DNA from: Actinotignum schaalii
Lineage (GTDB): Bacteria; Actinomycetota; Actinomycetes; Actinomycetales; Actinomycetaceae
Length of the DNA: 58,975 bases
NCBI RefSeq assembly: GCF_028864145.1
Contig: NZ_JARBHJ010000008.1
Span: 1-58,975 of the forward strand
Direction: 5' to 3'
In this document: positions 31,956 to 41,231 of the stretch, piece after piece
Layout: each line of letters opens with the position of its first letter
How positions within the stretch are numbered: position 1 is the stretch's first letter
Notes under the pieces: model-generated
What the model was told of the DNA's origin: nothing
What the model saw: the letters and a program-made list of their open reading frames with translations, nothing else
The model's database searches: none
Program-made: the position numbers and the translations under genes

Positions 31956-32423
31956 ATGCGAGCAGTTATTCAGCGCGTCACGCGCGCATCCGTCACGGTG
32001 GACGGCAGTGTGATTTCGCAGATCGGCACGGGACTGTGCGTGCTCCTGGGCGTAACGCACGGGGATGGCGCCCCGGAAGTGGAGAAAATCGCGCGGAAAA
32101 TCGCGCAGCTGAAAGTACTGCGCGCCGCGGATGGAACCGATGAGCCGAATAGTCGGCGCAGCGCGGAAGAAGCGCAGGCTCCTGTGCTGCTCGTTTCGCA
32201 ATTCACTCTGTACGCGGATGTGCGTAAGGGTCGCAAGCCTTCGTGGTCCAAGGCCGCGCCCGGGGAAATTGCCGATCCGCTCTATGAGGCGGTGGTGCGC
32301 GAATTGCGTGAGACCTACGGGCTGGAGGTAGCCACCGGGCAATTCGGGGCCATGATGGATGTGGAGCTCGTTAATGACGGCCCCTTTACGCTCCTGGTTG
32401 AGGTGGAACCGGCCAGCGCCTAA
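31956..32423 (+). CDS. dtd: D-aminoacyl-tRNA deacylase
   Basis: 155 residues, normal length for DTD. The active-site motif SQFTLYADVRKGRKP (81-95) and the C-terminal cis-proline loop NDGPFT (140-145) are present. The enzyme removes D-amino acids (and glycine from tRNA-Ala) mischarged on tRNA, acting as a homodimer in the cytoplasm. The ATG follows GAAGGAGGAAG. The GCGTCGTCGTAC element that also precedes two other genes in the window lies about 25 bases upstream. Confidence 0.95.
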   Translation: MRAVIQRVTRASVTVDGSVISQIGTGLCVLLGVTHGDGAPEVEKIARKIAQLKVLRAADGTDEPNSRRSAEEAQAPVLLVSQFTLYADVRKGRKPSWSKAAPGEIADPLYEAVVRELRETYGLEVATGQFGAMMDVELVNDGPFTLLVEVEPASA

Positions 32424-32440
32424 CTCGCCGCGGCGCCCCA

Positions 32441-32463
32441 TATTCCTAGGTCTAAGGGCCTAG
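32441..32463. terminator. Weak hairpin after dtd
   Basis: Two CCTAGG palindromes about 14 bases apart, within the region 32441-32463, can pair as a six-base stem (CCTAGG/CCTAGG) just after dtd. No T-run follows. The rest of the 210-base gap before clpC holds its promoter region, including an AGCG-N7-CGCT dyad near 32497-32511 that could bind a ClgR/HspR-type regulator; this is speculative. Confidence 0.25.
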
Positions 32464-32633
32464 GGATAGTGAAATAAGCTCAGAAATCTCATCAAGAACA
32501 GCGATTTCCGCGCTAATTCGGCTTTTTCCCTCAGCAAAATGTGAGCCACACACTCATGCCACTGGCGAACAGGGGACGGCTCCCGGGCCGCGGGCCGTTA
32601 CTCTTTTAGAAGATTGCAAGTGCAAGGAGAGTT

Positions 32634-35237
32634 ATGTTCGAAAGGTTCACTGACCGCGCCCGGCGAGTCATCGTGCTCGCGCAGGAAGAGGCACGGAACC
32701 TCAAGCACAACTACCTGGGGACCGAACATATCTTGCTCGGCCTCATTCGCGAGGGCGAAGGGGTGGCCGCAAAGGCCTTGGAAGCCCTGGGGGTGACGCT
32801 TGAGTCCGTCCGGACGCAGGTCATCGATATTATCGGCGAAGGCCAGGAACCACCCTCGGGTCATATTCCCTTCACGCCGCGCGCCAAGAAGGTCATTGAG
32901 TTCGCGATGCGTGAGGGGCTGCAGATGGGCCACTCCTATATCGGAACCGAACATCTCCTCCTCGGTCTCACCCGCGAAGCGGATGGTGTTGCCGCGCAGG
33001 TCCTCATCAAGCTCGGTGCGGATATGCCCACCGTGCGGAACCAGGTCAGCCAGCTCATCTCCGGTTTCCAAGGTAAGGAAGCCGTTGGGGTGGGTGGGGG
33101 CCCGCGTGAAGGCACCAAGGCCGGCTCCACGATTCTGGATCAGTACGGGCGTAACCTCACGGCCGCCGCGCGCGATCACAAGCTTGATCCCGTGATCGGC
33201 CGGCATACCGAAACCGAGCGGGTTATGCAGGTGCTTTCCCGGCGCACCAAGAATAACCCGGTGCTGATCGGGGAACCCGGCGTGGGTAAAACCGCGGTGG
33301 TCGAGGGCCTGGCCCAGTCCATCGCCGCGGGTAATGTGCCGGAAACCCTCAAGGATAAGCAGCTGTATTCCCTGGATATGGGTTCCCTCGTGGCTGGTTC
33401 GCGCTACCGCGGCGACTTCGAGGAACGCATGAAGAAGATCCTCAAGGAAGTTAATACCCGCGGGGATATTATTCTTTTCATTGACGAAATCCATACCCTG
33501 GTGGGTGCGGGTGCCGCGGAAGGTGCCCTGGATGCCGCCTCGCTGCTCAAGCCGATGCTGGCCCGCGGGGAACTCCAGGTCATCGGGGCAACCACCCTCG
33601 ATGAATACCGTAAGTACATTGAAAAGGATGCCGCGCTTGAGCGCCGCTTCCAGCCCATCCAGGTGGAACAACCCACCGTGGAACAAACCATTGATATTTT
33701 GCGTGGTTTGCGGGACCGGTACGAGTCCTACCACCGCGTGACTATTACCGACGACGCCCTGGAGGCGGCCGCCACCCTGGCGGATCGGTATATTAACGAC
33801 CGCTTCCTTCCCGATAAGGCCATTGACCTCATCGACGAAGCGGGGGCGCGCCTGGCCATCCGTAAGATGACCGCGCCGCCGGAGCTGCGCGAGCTGGACG
33901 ATAAAATCGCCTCCACGCGCCGCGCTAAGGAAGCGGCTATTGACGCCCAGGACTTTGAGAAGGCCGCTGGCCTGCGTGATGAAGAGCAGAAGCTCGGTGA
34001 AGAACGCGATGCCCGTGAGCAGGCTTGGAAGGACGGGGATATGGATGTCGTCTCGGTGGTGGATGAAGATCTCATCACCGAGGTGCTCTCCATGTCTACC
34101 GGTATCCCGGTCTTCAAGCTCACCGAAGCGGAGTCCGCGAAGTTGCTGCGTATGGAAGACGAGCTGCATAAGCGGGTTATCGGCCAGCATGAAGCCGTGA
34201 CCGCGCTTTCCCAGGCAATTCGCCGTACCCGCGCGGGACTCAAGGACCCGAACCGCCCCGGTGGCTCTTTCATTTTCGCCGGGCCTACCGGTGTGGGGAA
34301 AACCGAGCTCGCTAAGGCGCTCGCGGAATTCCTTTTCGGGGATGAATCCGCGCTGATCACTTTGGACATGTCCGAATATTCGGAGAAGCACACCGTTTCG
34401 CGGCTCTTTGGTGCGCCTCCGGGATATGTGGGTTATGAAGAAGGAGGCCAGCTCACTGAGAAAGTGCGGCGCAAGCCCTTCTCCGTGGTGCTGTTCGACG
34501 AAATTGAAAAGGCCCACGCGGATCTCTTCAATTCTCTTCTCCAAATCTTGGAAGAAGGGCGGCTCACGGACTCGCAAGGTCGGGTGGTGGACTTTAAGAA
34601 CACCATCATCATCATGACTACCAATCTGGGTACGAAGGATATCGCGAAGGGTGTGCAAACTGGTTTCCAGTTCGATGCCGATACCACGTCTTCCTACGAG
34701 CGCATGAAGACGAAGGTTGCGGAAGAACTCAAGAACAATTTCCGGCCCGAATTCCTCAACCGCGTGGATGATATTATCGTCTTCCCGCAGCTGGGCCGCC
34801 CGGAAATCCTCCAGATTGTGGATCTGATGATCGGCAAGCTGGATAAGCGCCTGCGGGATCAGAACCTGTCGATCGCCCTGACGAAGGATGCGAAGGAACT
34901 CTTGGCGGATCGTGGTTACGATCCGGTGCTCGGGGCACGCCCGCTGCGCCGCGCCATCCAGCGTGACGTGGAAGATGTGCTCTCCGAGAAGCTGCTCTAT
35001 GGCGAATTCGCCAAGGGGGACATCATCGTGGTGGATGTGGATAAGGAAAATATTCCGATGTCCTTCACCTTCACCGGCCAGTCGCCCGACCAGCCGCTAC
35101 CGGATGGTGTGATCGAAGCCGAAGAACCGGCGCAAATGGAAGGCCTGGCTTCCGGGGTGAATACTCGCCCCAGCGGCGGGTCGGTAGCCGGTGCCGGCGC
35201 GCCGACTTCCGGAGGTGGCCTGGCCGCAGCGAACTAG
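32634..35237 (+). CDS. clpC: ATP-dependent Clp protease ATP-binding subunit ClpC
   Basis: 867 residues. Domains in order: two Clp_N repeats (1-150; [33 protein letters not shown], then [13 protein letters not shown]), AAA1 with Walker [10 protein letters not shown] near 212-220 and [12 protein letters not shown], a UVR-containing middle region (about 420-460), AAA2 with GPTGVGKTE near 549-557 and the LFDEIEKAH Walker B, then the C-terminal D2-small domain. It unfolds substrates for ClpP in the cytosol and is essential in many actinobacteria. The ATG at 32634 has AAGGAGAG. The C-terminal 40 residues are Gly/Ala-rich. Confidence 0.97.
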   Translation: MFERFTDRARRVIVLAQEEARNLKHNYLGTEHILLGLIREGEGVAAKALEALGVTLESVRTQVIDIIGEGQEPPSGHIPFTPRAKKVIEFAMREGLQMGHSYIGTEHLLLGLTREADGVAAQVLIKLGADMPTVRNQVSQLISGFQGKEAVGVGGGPREGTKAGSTILDQYGRNLTAAARDHKLDPVIGRHTETERVMQVLSRRTKNNPVLIGEPGVGKTAVVEGLAQSIAAGNVPETLKDKQLYSLDMGSLVAGSRYRGDFEERMKKILKEVNTRGDIILFIDEIHTLVGAGAAEGALDAASLLKPMLARGELQVIGATTLDEYRKYIEKDAALERRFQPIQVEQPTVEQTIDILRGLRDRYESYHRVTITDDALEAAATLADRYINDRFLPDKAIDLIDEAGARLAIRKMTAPPELRELDDKIASTRRAKEAAIDAQDFEKAAGLRDEEQKLGEERDAREQAWKDGDMDVVSVVDEDLITEVLSMSTGIPVFKLTEAESAKLLRMEDELHKRVIGQHEAVTALSQAIRRTRAGLKDPNRPGGSFIFAGPTGVGKTELAKALAEFLFGDESALITLDMSEYSEKHTVSRLFGAPPGYVGYEEGGQLTEKVRRKPFSVVLFDEIEKAHADLFNSLLQILEEGRLTDSQGRVVDFKNTIIIMTTNLGTKDIAKGVQTGFQFDADTTSSYERMKTKVAEELKNNFRPEFLNRVDDIIVFPQLGRPEILQIVDLMIGKLDKRLRDQNLSIALTKDAKELLADRGYDPVLGARPLRRAIQRDVEDVLSEKLLYGEFAKGDIIVVDVDKENIPMSFTFTGQSPDQPLPDGVIEAEEPAQMEGLASGVNTRPSGGSVAGAGAPTSGGGLAAAN

Positions 35238-35353
35238 GATTGCTGCGTCCCAAGCGGGGCCGCGAGCTAAAGCCCCACCCACATTAGGGGCGGCCACGCT
35301 CAGGCACCGGCTAGGGCCGCGAGCAAGGAATAGCTGATACCGAGAGCTCGAAG

Positions 35354-36280
35354 CTAACCGATCAGGTGCGCTTCGAGCTCTCGCGTTATCACCGGGGCTG
35401 TTTCGGAGCGGGTAGTGAGCAACTCCGATACCGTGCGGCGCTGCCCGGCAACGGTGTAGTGCACCTCCCACTCCATGACGAGCGTGGCTTTCACCTCCTT
35501 ATTGGCCTGGCGGTAGATGACTTCTGTACAGGGCTGACGGGCCGGGATGAGCTGTGCTGAGTGAGCGAGGAGCGAGCCGCTGGGCGTGGCGTTTCCGGAG
35601 TTTCTTGCGGCCGTGCTTTCCGCGCCGGGCACCTCCCAAGTTGCCCGCACGGGAATCAGGTCAATAACAACCTCCGCGCCGAGCACTACAACCGGATGCC
35701 GTTGAGCCGGAGCGGAATAATGCAGGCGAACAGGGTAGTTGATCGCCACCCAGCCGCGCGCCGGTTCCATCCGCGCCTCAGCGCTCGCTACCGCGATCCG
35801 GATACTTTCCGTATGGATAAGCCTTTCCAGCTGCGCGGGGGTGGGAGGCGCTCCCGTTTGAGTGCCGGCCGGCGGAGTGCCATTACCCAGTATCCAACTG
35901 AGAATTCCTGCCGCGCCGCGCACATGGCCCGGTAGAGACGCATCACGCACCGCGGCTACTAGTGCACTGCGTGACCACGGCAGTCCATAAGGCCCGCTGG
36001 AGAGTCCGGCGCTCCCGCTGGCAAGGGCACCTGAGCTTGATGACACTCCGGCTGCCTCGCCGGGCGAACGCCTGGTGTAACTCACCTGACCTTCCACGGT
36101 CACTCCGCCGGCATCGGTGCGGGCGGTGTAAATGCGTTCCTCACCATCCGCATATTCGCGGGCGAGGGCAGGAGCGCTCACCGTGCACGAGCCAAGGCAT
36201 ATCACTGCGACCACGCCTACGATGAAGGCGCGCAGGAACCAGCGCGGTCTGAACCTGGGGTTGGTGTATGGCCTCATCAC
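35354..36280 (-). CDS. Exported protein of unknown function
   Basis: 308 residues. An N-terminal hydrophobic segment (about residues 15-38, with FIVGVVAVICLGSC) is a signal peptide or lipoprotein signal. A Ser/Gly/Ala-rich linker follows (about 75-95), then a domain with ARGWVAINYPVRLHYSAPAQRHPVVVLGAEVVIDLIPVRATWEVPG and TLVMEWEVHYTVAGQRRTVSELLTTRSE, which is probably all-beta. I recognise no family. Its ATG overlaps the stop of the DUF6318-like gene by four bases (ATGA), so the two exported proteins are translated together and may work together. Confidence 0.65.
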   Translation of the reverse strand: MMRPYTNPRFRPRWFLRAFIVGVVAVICLGSCTVSAPALAREYADGEERIYTARTDAGGVTVEGQVSYTRRSPGEAAGVSSSSGALASGSAGLSSGPYGLPWSRSALVAAVRDASLPGHVRGAAGILSWILGNGTPPAGTQTGAPPTPAQLERLIHTESIRIAVASAEARMEPARGWVAINYPVRLHYSAPAQRHPVVVLGAEVVIDLIPVRATWEVPGAESTAARNSGNATPSGSLLAHSAQLIPARQPCTEVIYRQANKEVKATLVMEWEVHYTVAGQRRTVSELLTTRSETAPVITRELEAHLIG

Positions 36281-36951
36281 ACGCCTCCATCCAAAATGTC
36301 ATCGTTCATCCCCACCGCATCGACGATCCAGTTACTACCGGAGCGGAAAATCCGCATGGTCACAAAGAATTCTTCGGCACGATCTGTTTTTTCGGCGCCT
36401 TTGCGGTTCATCACTGGATTGGGTGGATGGGAAACGGAGAACTGCACGGTATAAGCGGCTATGGGATCATTCCAGCGCCCCCGCGCATCGCTAAAACTAA
36501 AAACGGTGGCTTGCCGGGGCCGGAAATCAGTTTCTTCACGTTTCGCGATCTGGTGTTGGCACCAATCGCATTGTTCTCCGGCCAGTGGGGAGAGGGGCGC
36601 GATATCGCCGGTGATAGTTGCGTAATCGAGGAGGGTGAAAAGATACTGCCCGGCCGCGATGGCTCCCGCTACGGAATCTTCGGACATCTGAGCGGGTGGT
36701 GCGGGCACTGGAATCTGGACCGGCCAGGTGGGGGGAGAGGATGGGGGAACCGAGGGCGCGACAGAGCCAGAACTGATGGTAGACGAGGGTGAGTTCGCAG
36801 CGGCTGGGGCGGAGCTAGCTGCTGGCATTCCGGAAAAGTTACCGGGGGAGAGCCCAGGGGGAGGCGCGCCTGCCCCTGCCCCACAGCTGCTGAGAAGGAA
36901 ACAGAGGCTGGCAAGAATTCCGGCACGGCGCCCGGTTATGAGTACGTTCAT
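36277..36951 (-). CDS. DUF6318-like lipoprotein
   Basis: 224 residues. A lipoprotein signal ends in LLSSC (Cys near 23), followed by about 70 residues of Pro/Ser/Ala linker. The folded part (about 95-224) has AGQYLFTLLDYATITGDIAPLSPLAGEQCDWC, the actinobacterial DUF6318 pattern with its CxxC pair, and ends in SNWIVDAVGMNDD. The fold resembles NTF2-like surface domains; function is unknown. It is the first gene of a two-gene operon with the protein at 35354. Confidence 0.65.
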   Translation of the reverse strand: MNVLITGRRAGILASLCFLLSSCGAGAGAPPPGLSPGNFSGMPAASSAPAAANSPSSTISSGSVAPSVPPSSPPTWPVQIPVPAPPAQMSEDSVAGAIAAGQYLFTLLDYATITGDIAPLSPLAGEQCDWCQHQIAKREETDFRPRQATVFSFSDARGRWNDPIAAYTVQFSVSHPPNPVMNRKGAEKTDRAEEFFVTMRIFRSGSNWIVDAVGMNDDILDGGV

Positions 36952-37043
36952 GGCGCCACGTTAACAGTCGCGTTGCATCCGCCCAGAGCCTATCCACAGG
37001 AGGACTCGTAGCGGCGTGTCATCCACAGCTTGTGTCGGCTCAG

Positions 37044-38111
37044 CTACGCGGTACCCGCCTCCGTCACCACAACCCGCGCTTCGAGCTCTCGGCTGGCGCC
37101 CGGCTCCAGCAGCATTTCGCGGCCCTCGGCCCGGTTGAAAGCATTAGGGAGCGCCTGGCACGGCTCCATAGCTACCGCCTGCCCGGGATCGCGCGCCAGC
37201 CCGGCGCCAGCAAAAATATGGAAATTCTTCGAGGGCCAGTCACCCAGGCGCGCCCACAGCGCCACCTCGCGGTTACCGGTGTGCAAGCGCGCCACATTCC
37301 AGCTAGTCCCGGCGCCACCGTTTCCGTCCGCACTACCGTCCGCACTACCGTCCACACCTCCGCCAGCGCCGACAGCACCCGCATCCGGTCCGGCGTCATC
37401 GGCAAGCTGCGCGTAGGCCCAATCCGTGGCCGGGTCGATGGGGGAGTGCGCGAGCGGCTCGCACGGCGCGAAAGCGCCGGCGCCGTCGTACGGAATAAGC
37501 GTGGTATCGGTGGCGATACGCGCGCGGCAGTCCAGGCTCAGGCGTGCCTCCCCCAGCGGACCGGCGAGCCGGAAATACGGATGCCAGCCGAGAGCGACCG
37601 GGGCCGCTACTTCGCTGAGGTTCTCGGCGCGTAGACGCACGTGCAAGGAGCCGTCGGCACCAATGCTGTAAACAATGTTTACGGCAAGCTCGAAGGGGTA
37701 AACACCGTTTGCATCCACGCGGGTGGCGAACTCAAGAACGCCGTCGCCTGCGCGAATAACCTCGAATTCCCGGGTGGTGACCAGGCCGTGCAGGCCCGGT
37801 TCCGTATCGGGAAGCGGCGCCGGCACATTGTGAACGCCGCTTACTGGAACCTCGACGTGGAGGCGAGTGCGCACGGCGGCGTCGTCACCATGATAGAGCG
37901 CGGTCGGGTAGCGCCCCGCGCGGATGCGATTGGACCACGGCACCAGCACGGCACTGCGAAAACCATTGAGCTCACGCAGCTCAGCGGGGCCGCGGTAGCC
38001 GTCGATAATCTCGGTATCGCCGAGGCGGTAGTTGAGCAGGGTGGCGCCGCGGGTGGCCGCGCGCAGCGTAACGGTTCGGCCCGCGCACTCGCGTTCAGTG
38101 GTGACGATCAT
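37044..38111 (-). CDS. galM: Aldose 1-epimerase family protein
   Basis: 355 residues with a mutarotase fold: FRSAVLVPWSNRIRAGRY, GLHGLV, VALGWHPYF (active-site histidine) and the late Glu in AMEPCQALPNAFN. It converts alpha and beta anomers of sugars before phosphorylation or isomerisation. A Gly/Asp/Ser-rich insert of about 28 residues (near 240-268) is encoded by a small tandem repeat. It lies at the edge of the sugar island, and a second, AT-richer epimerase occurs at 47852, so this one may be the native copy. A GCGTCGTCGTAC element lies about 26 bases upstream. Confidence 0.85.
   Translation of the reverse strand: MIVTTERECAGRTVTLRAATRGATLLNYRLGDTEIIDGYRGPAELRELNGFRSAVLVPWSNRIRAGRYPTALYHGDDAAVRTRLHVEVPVSGVHNVPAPLPDTEPGLHGLVTTREFEVIRAGDGVLEFATRVDANGVYPFELAVNIVYSIGADGSLHVRLRAENLSEVAAPVALGWHPYFRLAGPLGEARLSLDCRARIATDTTLIPYDGAGAFAPCEPLAHSPIDPATDWAYAQLADDAGPDAGAVGAGGGVDGSADGSADGNGGAGTSWNVARLHTGNREVALWARLGDWPSKNFHIFAGAGLARDPGQAVAMEPCQALPNAFNRAEGREMLLEPGASRELEARVVVTEAGTA
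37324..37356. repeat. 12-bp in-frame tandem repeat in galM
   Basis: CCGTCCGCACTA occurs twice in tandem (37324-37335, 37336-37347) with a partial third copy. It encodes DGSADGSADG-type repeats in a surface loop of the epimerase; the unit is a multiple of three. Confidence 0.7.
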
Positions 38112-38239
38112 GGTCCTTCTTCCTCGTAGTCCCAGGTACGACGACGCCGCAGCCGCGGGCGCCTCCTTTAGCTGCCCACGTTCTCCAGGGTACCCGCCAA
38201 GGCCCGGTAGGCGGGCCAGGAGTTTACTCAGTAAATGGA

Positions 38240-39490
38240 TTATGTGTCGATCTTTAACTGGATTTCCGGCAGTGAAGAGGCATCTACCGGATTATCGTGA
38301 TCCGTGTGCTCCCTATTCCAGGTTTCGGGCCTTCCTAAGAAGTTGGCGATTGCTAACCAGGCAGCGCCGCGGGAAAGAGGTGCTCCCCGAGCGAGGGTAG
38401 CCCGAATATCTAAAGGAGTCTGACCACTCCAAATTACGCGGGAACTAATTTCCTTTTGGATATTAGGGAGCAAAAAATCATAAATATCGGCGAGTTGCCC
38501 GCCAAAAATCAAAGTAGGGGAGTGGATCAGATTAATTGCGCTAGCAGCTGCCCGGCCAATTAGAGTAGCTACTTCCTTGACCACTTTGGTAACGGGGGTT
38601 TCGTTTCGCTTAAGCAAGGAAACAAGGGTTCCAATCGTTGTTTCAGCCGGTAGGTTGCTGGCTGCAATAATTGCAGATCTGGTAGCAAATGCCTCAAGAC
38701 AGCCGTTTTGTCCGCAGGTGCAAATGCGCGCTTGATCTGAAACGTAGATGTGACCTAAAGACCCACTCCAGCCGGTGCTATCGGGTGAAAGTGCTCCGTC
38801 CAATATATGTACGGCGCCGATGCCCGAATCGAGGTTGACGTAAAGAAAATTGTCAAGCTGCTCGTCATTACGATGAAGATAGACCGTTTCTGCGCTCGCT
38901 CCCGCCGTTGTGGAATTGGAAATGACGATATTGCAATCAATTATTCCCTCGACAATTCGAGATAATTCGACGTTTATCCAACCAAGGGGGGTGGAATTTA
39001 CTACGGTGGAGGTGGCTGGATCTACGATTCCAGGAAACGTGATTACAACTTGCTTAAGTGAGAGCCCGGCAACGTTGCATTGCGTTGATACGGATCGCAG
39101 AATTGCGGCAATATCATCGAGGGTTTGAGAGGTTGAGTCTGGGGGCATGTCAATTAGTCGTTCAATCAGCACGTTTCCCGTCAGATCTATTAGAGATGCC
39201 TCTACCGCTTCAGCAGAAACATTGATCCCGAGGGCGCAGTATGTTCTTGGGGCTGGCGTTAAGGGTGCCCCGGGCCTGCCAGGGCCAGAGACTTCAACTT
39301 CGTTTTCCCGCACGATATCTCGGTTAACAAGCTCGTCAACTAGTCGTGAAATAGTGGACCGATTCAATCCGGTTGAGCGGGCTAGATCCGCCCTTGATGG
39401 GGCTGAATTAGTGAAGATAATCCGACTTGCTAAAGAAGCTAAATTTTGGTTGCGTACAGCACCATGAGAGGTCTCAGCAGCTTTTCGCAC
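38240..39490 (-). CDS. ROK-family transcriptional regulator (first)
   Basis: 416 residues from a GTG at 39490 with GGAG seven bases upstream. An N-terminal HTH (RADLARSTGLNRSTISRLVDELVNRDIV) is fused to a sugar-kinase-like ROK domain with the zinc motif CTCGQNGCLEAFA. ROK repressors of this XylR/NagC type bind a sugar and leave the DNA. It is divergent from the FGGY kinase and Rbs-like transporter operon at 39668, with a perfect palindrome between them. A dense AT-richer composition starts here and continues to about 53.2 kb. Confidence 0.9.
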   Translation of the reverse strand: MRKAAETSHGAVRNQNLASLASRIIFTNSAPSRADLARSTGLNRSTISRLVDELVNRDIVRENEVEVSGPGRPGAPLTPAPRTYCALGINVSAEAVEASLIDLTGNVLIERLIDMPPDSTSQTLDDIAAILRSVSTQCNVAGLSLKQVVITFPGIVDPATSTVVNSTPLGWINVELSRIVEGIIDCNIVISNSTTAGASAETVYLHRNDEQLDNFLYVNLDSGIGAVHILDGALSPDSTGWSGSLGHIYVSDQARICTCGQNGCLEAFATRSAIIAASNLPAETTIGTLVSLLKRNETPVTKVVKEVATLIGRAAASAINLIHSPTLIFGGQLADIYDFLLPNIQKEISSRVIWSGQTPLDIRATLARGAPLSRGAAWLAIANFLGRPETWNREHTDHDNPVDASSLPEIQLKIDT

Positions 39491-39596
39491 AGCAAGTCTC
39501 CGTAGATGTTCCGAAAGGGGTGGTCACCACTTAATGATAGAGGATGCTATCAGCCGAGCTTGTGGTGCGTGACACAGAAGTGTCGACGTGCGCATT

Positions 39597-39613
39597 GTTG
39601 CATTTAATGCAAC
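39597..39613. promoter_or_regulatory. Palindromic operator for the first ROK regulator
   Basis: GTTGCATTTAATGCAAC is a perfect palindrome with 8-base arms and one central base. It covers the -35 region of the kinase-operon promoter. A looser dyad TTGC-N5-GCAA follows at 39626-39638. Confidence 0.65.
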
Positions 39614-39627
39614 TGGACGGGTATATT
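39598..39627 (+). promoter_or_regulatory. Promoter of the kinase/ABC transporter operon
   Basis: TTGCAT (39598-39603), 18-base spacer, TATATT (39622-39627), about 40 bases before the ATG at 39668. The -35 box lies within the palindromic operator. Confidence 0.45.
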
Positions 39628-39667
39628 GCAAACAGCAACAAAATCTAACGCTGGGGTTGGAGGTGCA

Positions 39668-41143
39668 ATGAAAAAGAGCAATGTCGCTGGTATTGACTTG
39701 TCTACACGTTCCTGCCACGTAGTAATTCGTGATCTGGAAACGGGTGAGCTGGTTCGCGGCGCAACTGCATCTTTCCGCACTAAGACAGAGACCAATCCGC
39801 GGACATGGATGGAGGCTTATAGTTCAGCGGTCGAACTTGCTGGCGGATTAGATGATGTAGTGGCGATGTCTGTTGCCGGACAACAGCATGGTTTCGTTGG
39901 TCTAGGCGCTGACGGGAATGTCCTGCGTCAAGCGATTCTTTGGAACGATAATCGCTCTAAAGAAGATGCCGAAGATCTGATTCGAGAATTAGGCCGAGGC
40001 GATGTTTCTGAGGGGCGTAAGCTGTGGGCTGACAGTGTCGGAAGCGTGCCAGTTTCGTCGTTGACAGTTTCGAAGCTGAGGTGGTTCGTTGATCATGAGC
40101 CTCAGCTATTCAAACGATTATGTGCCATTGCATTGCCTCATGATTGGCTCACGTGGCAACTTATGGGTACTGACGGCTCCCGAGACGGCCTAGAGACAAA
40201 GCGGGATATTCGGGAACTTGTTACAGACCGCTCGGAGGCTTCGGGTACCGGTTATTACTGCGCGGAAAAGAACGAGTACCGCAACGACCTAATTGACTTG
40301 GCGGCAAGAAGTGAATTATCTAAGAAACTCGTTTTGCCACGTGTCGTTGGAAAAGCAGAATCGGTAGGAGAACTGAAAGCTAAGGGTGAGGCAATCGTTT
40401 TGGGTCCCGGCTGCGCTGACAACGCAGCCACGGCGCTGGGGCTGGATTTGCCTCCAGGTGAGGTGTGTGTTTCTATCGGAACTTCTGGTGTTACTTCCTT
40501 GGTTTCGGACAGTCCGATTAAGGATAGGACTGGTCAGGTTACTGGTTTTGCGGATGCGACTGGACGGTATCTTCCTTTAGTCGGGATGCTTAATGCAAGC
40601 CGTGTTCTCGATGACGTTGCACTTCTACTTGGAATGACACTAGAGGAACTCTCACGTGCCGCACTTAATGCCGCGCCTGGGGCGGAAGGCCTTGTGGTGA
40701 TTCCATATTTCGCGGGAGAGCGAAATCCGCGGCTTCCGGAAGGAATGGGAGCGGTTTTGGGAGTGTCGTCACGAAACCTCACGGCGCCAAATCTCGCGCG
40801 TGCGGCATATGAAGGAATCGTAGCGAGTGTAGCTCGAGGTCTTTCCGCATTCCGAAGGCTTGGTGTGGAGGTTACCGGTATAACACTGGTAGGTGGGGCG
40901 TCGCGTACGCCAGCTATGCGCCGGATAGCTGCATCAGTGCTCGGTTTACCTGTGAGCGTTCCTGAGTATTCAGCTTACTCAGCCGATGGCGCAGCAAGAC
41001 AGGCGGCATGGACTTATATGGGAGGAGACGATCCTCCGGCATGGACTCCACGTCTCCGGTCTCAGTACCAAGCGAAACACGACTCTTTTATTATCGAGAG
41101 ATTTGAGGAGGTTGCAGAAAAATATCTTGCAACGGTCAGATGA
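39668..41143 (+). CDS. FGGY carbohydrate kinase, xylulokinase-like (first)
   Basis: 491 residues from the ATG at 39668, which follows GGAGGTGC; the upstream part of the frame is not coding. Xylulokinase-type motifs are clear: GIDLSTRSCHVVI, MSVAGQQHGFV, LWNDNRS, LPHDWLTWQL, TDRSEASGTGYY and GTSGVTSLVSD, with a late VGGASRTPAMRRIAA. It phosphorylates a ketose, probably a pentulose. Two further FGGY kinases occur in the island, so the three probably differ in substrate. It leads an operon with an ABC transporter and is controlled by the divergent ROK regulator. Confidence 0.88.
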   Translation: MKKSNVAGIDLSTRSCHVVIRDLETGELVRGATASFRTKTETNPRTWMEAYSSAVELAGGLDDVVAMSVAGQQHGFVGLGADGNVLRQAILWNDNRSKEDAEDLIRELGRGDVSEGRKLWADSVGSVPVSSLTVSKLRWFVDHEPQLFKRLCAIALPHDWLTWQLMGTDGSRDGLETKRDIRELVTDRSEASGTGYYCAEKNEYRNDLIDLAARSELSKKLVLPRVVGKAESVGELKAKGEAIVLGPGCADNAATALGLDLPPGEVCVSIGTSGVTSLVSDSPIKDRTGQVTGFADATGRYLPLVGMLNASRVLDDVALLLGMTLEELSRAALNAAPGAEGLVVIPYFAGERNPRLPEGMGAVLGVSSRNLTAPNLARAAYEGIVASVARGLSAFRRLGVEVTGITLVGGASRTPAMRRIAASVLGLPVSVPEYSAYSADGAARQAAWTYMGGDDPPAWTPRLRSQYQAKHDSFIIERFEEVAEKYLATVR

Positions 41144-41231
41144 CTGTCTATCTTCAATAGATCCGGGAAAGTTTTGGCTAGGCATCCGGTCTCTCGATCT
41201 GTAAAAGCGAAGTCATGCAAAGGAGCATGTA

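Noticed and set aside
32598-34658. A 686-codon open frame antisense to clpC
   Set aside because: It mirrors clpC codon structure, has no recognisable domain and no ribosome site; long antisense frames are a usual by-product of GC-biased codons. clpC itself is unmistakable.
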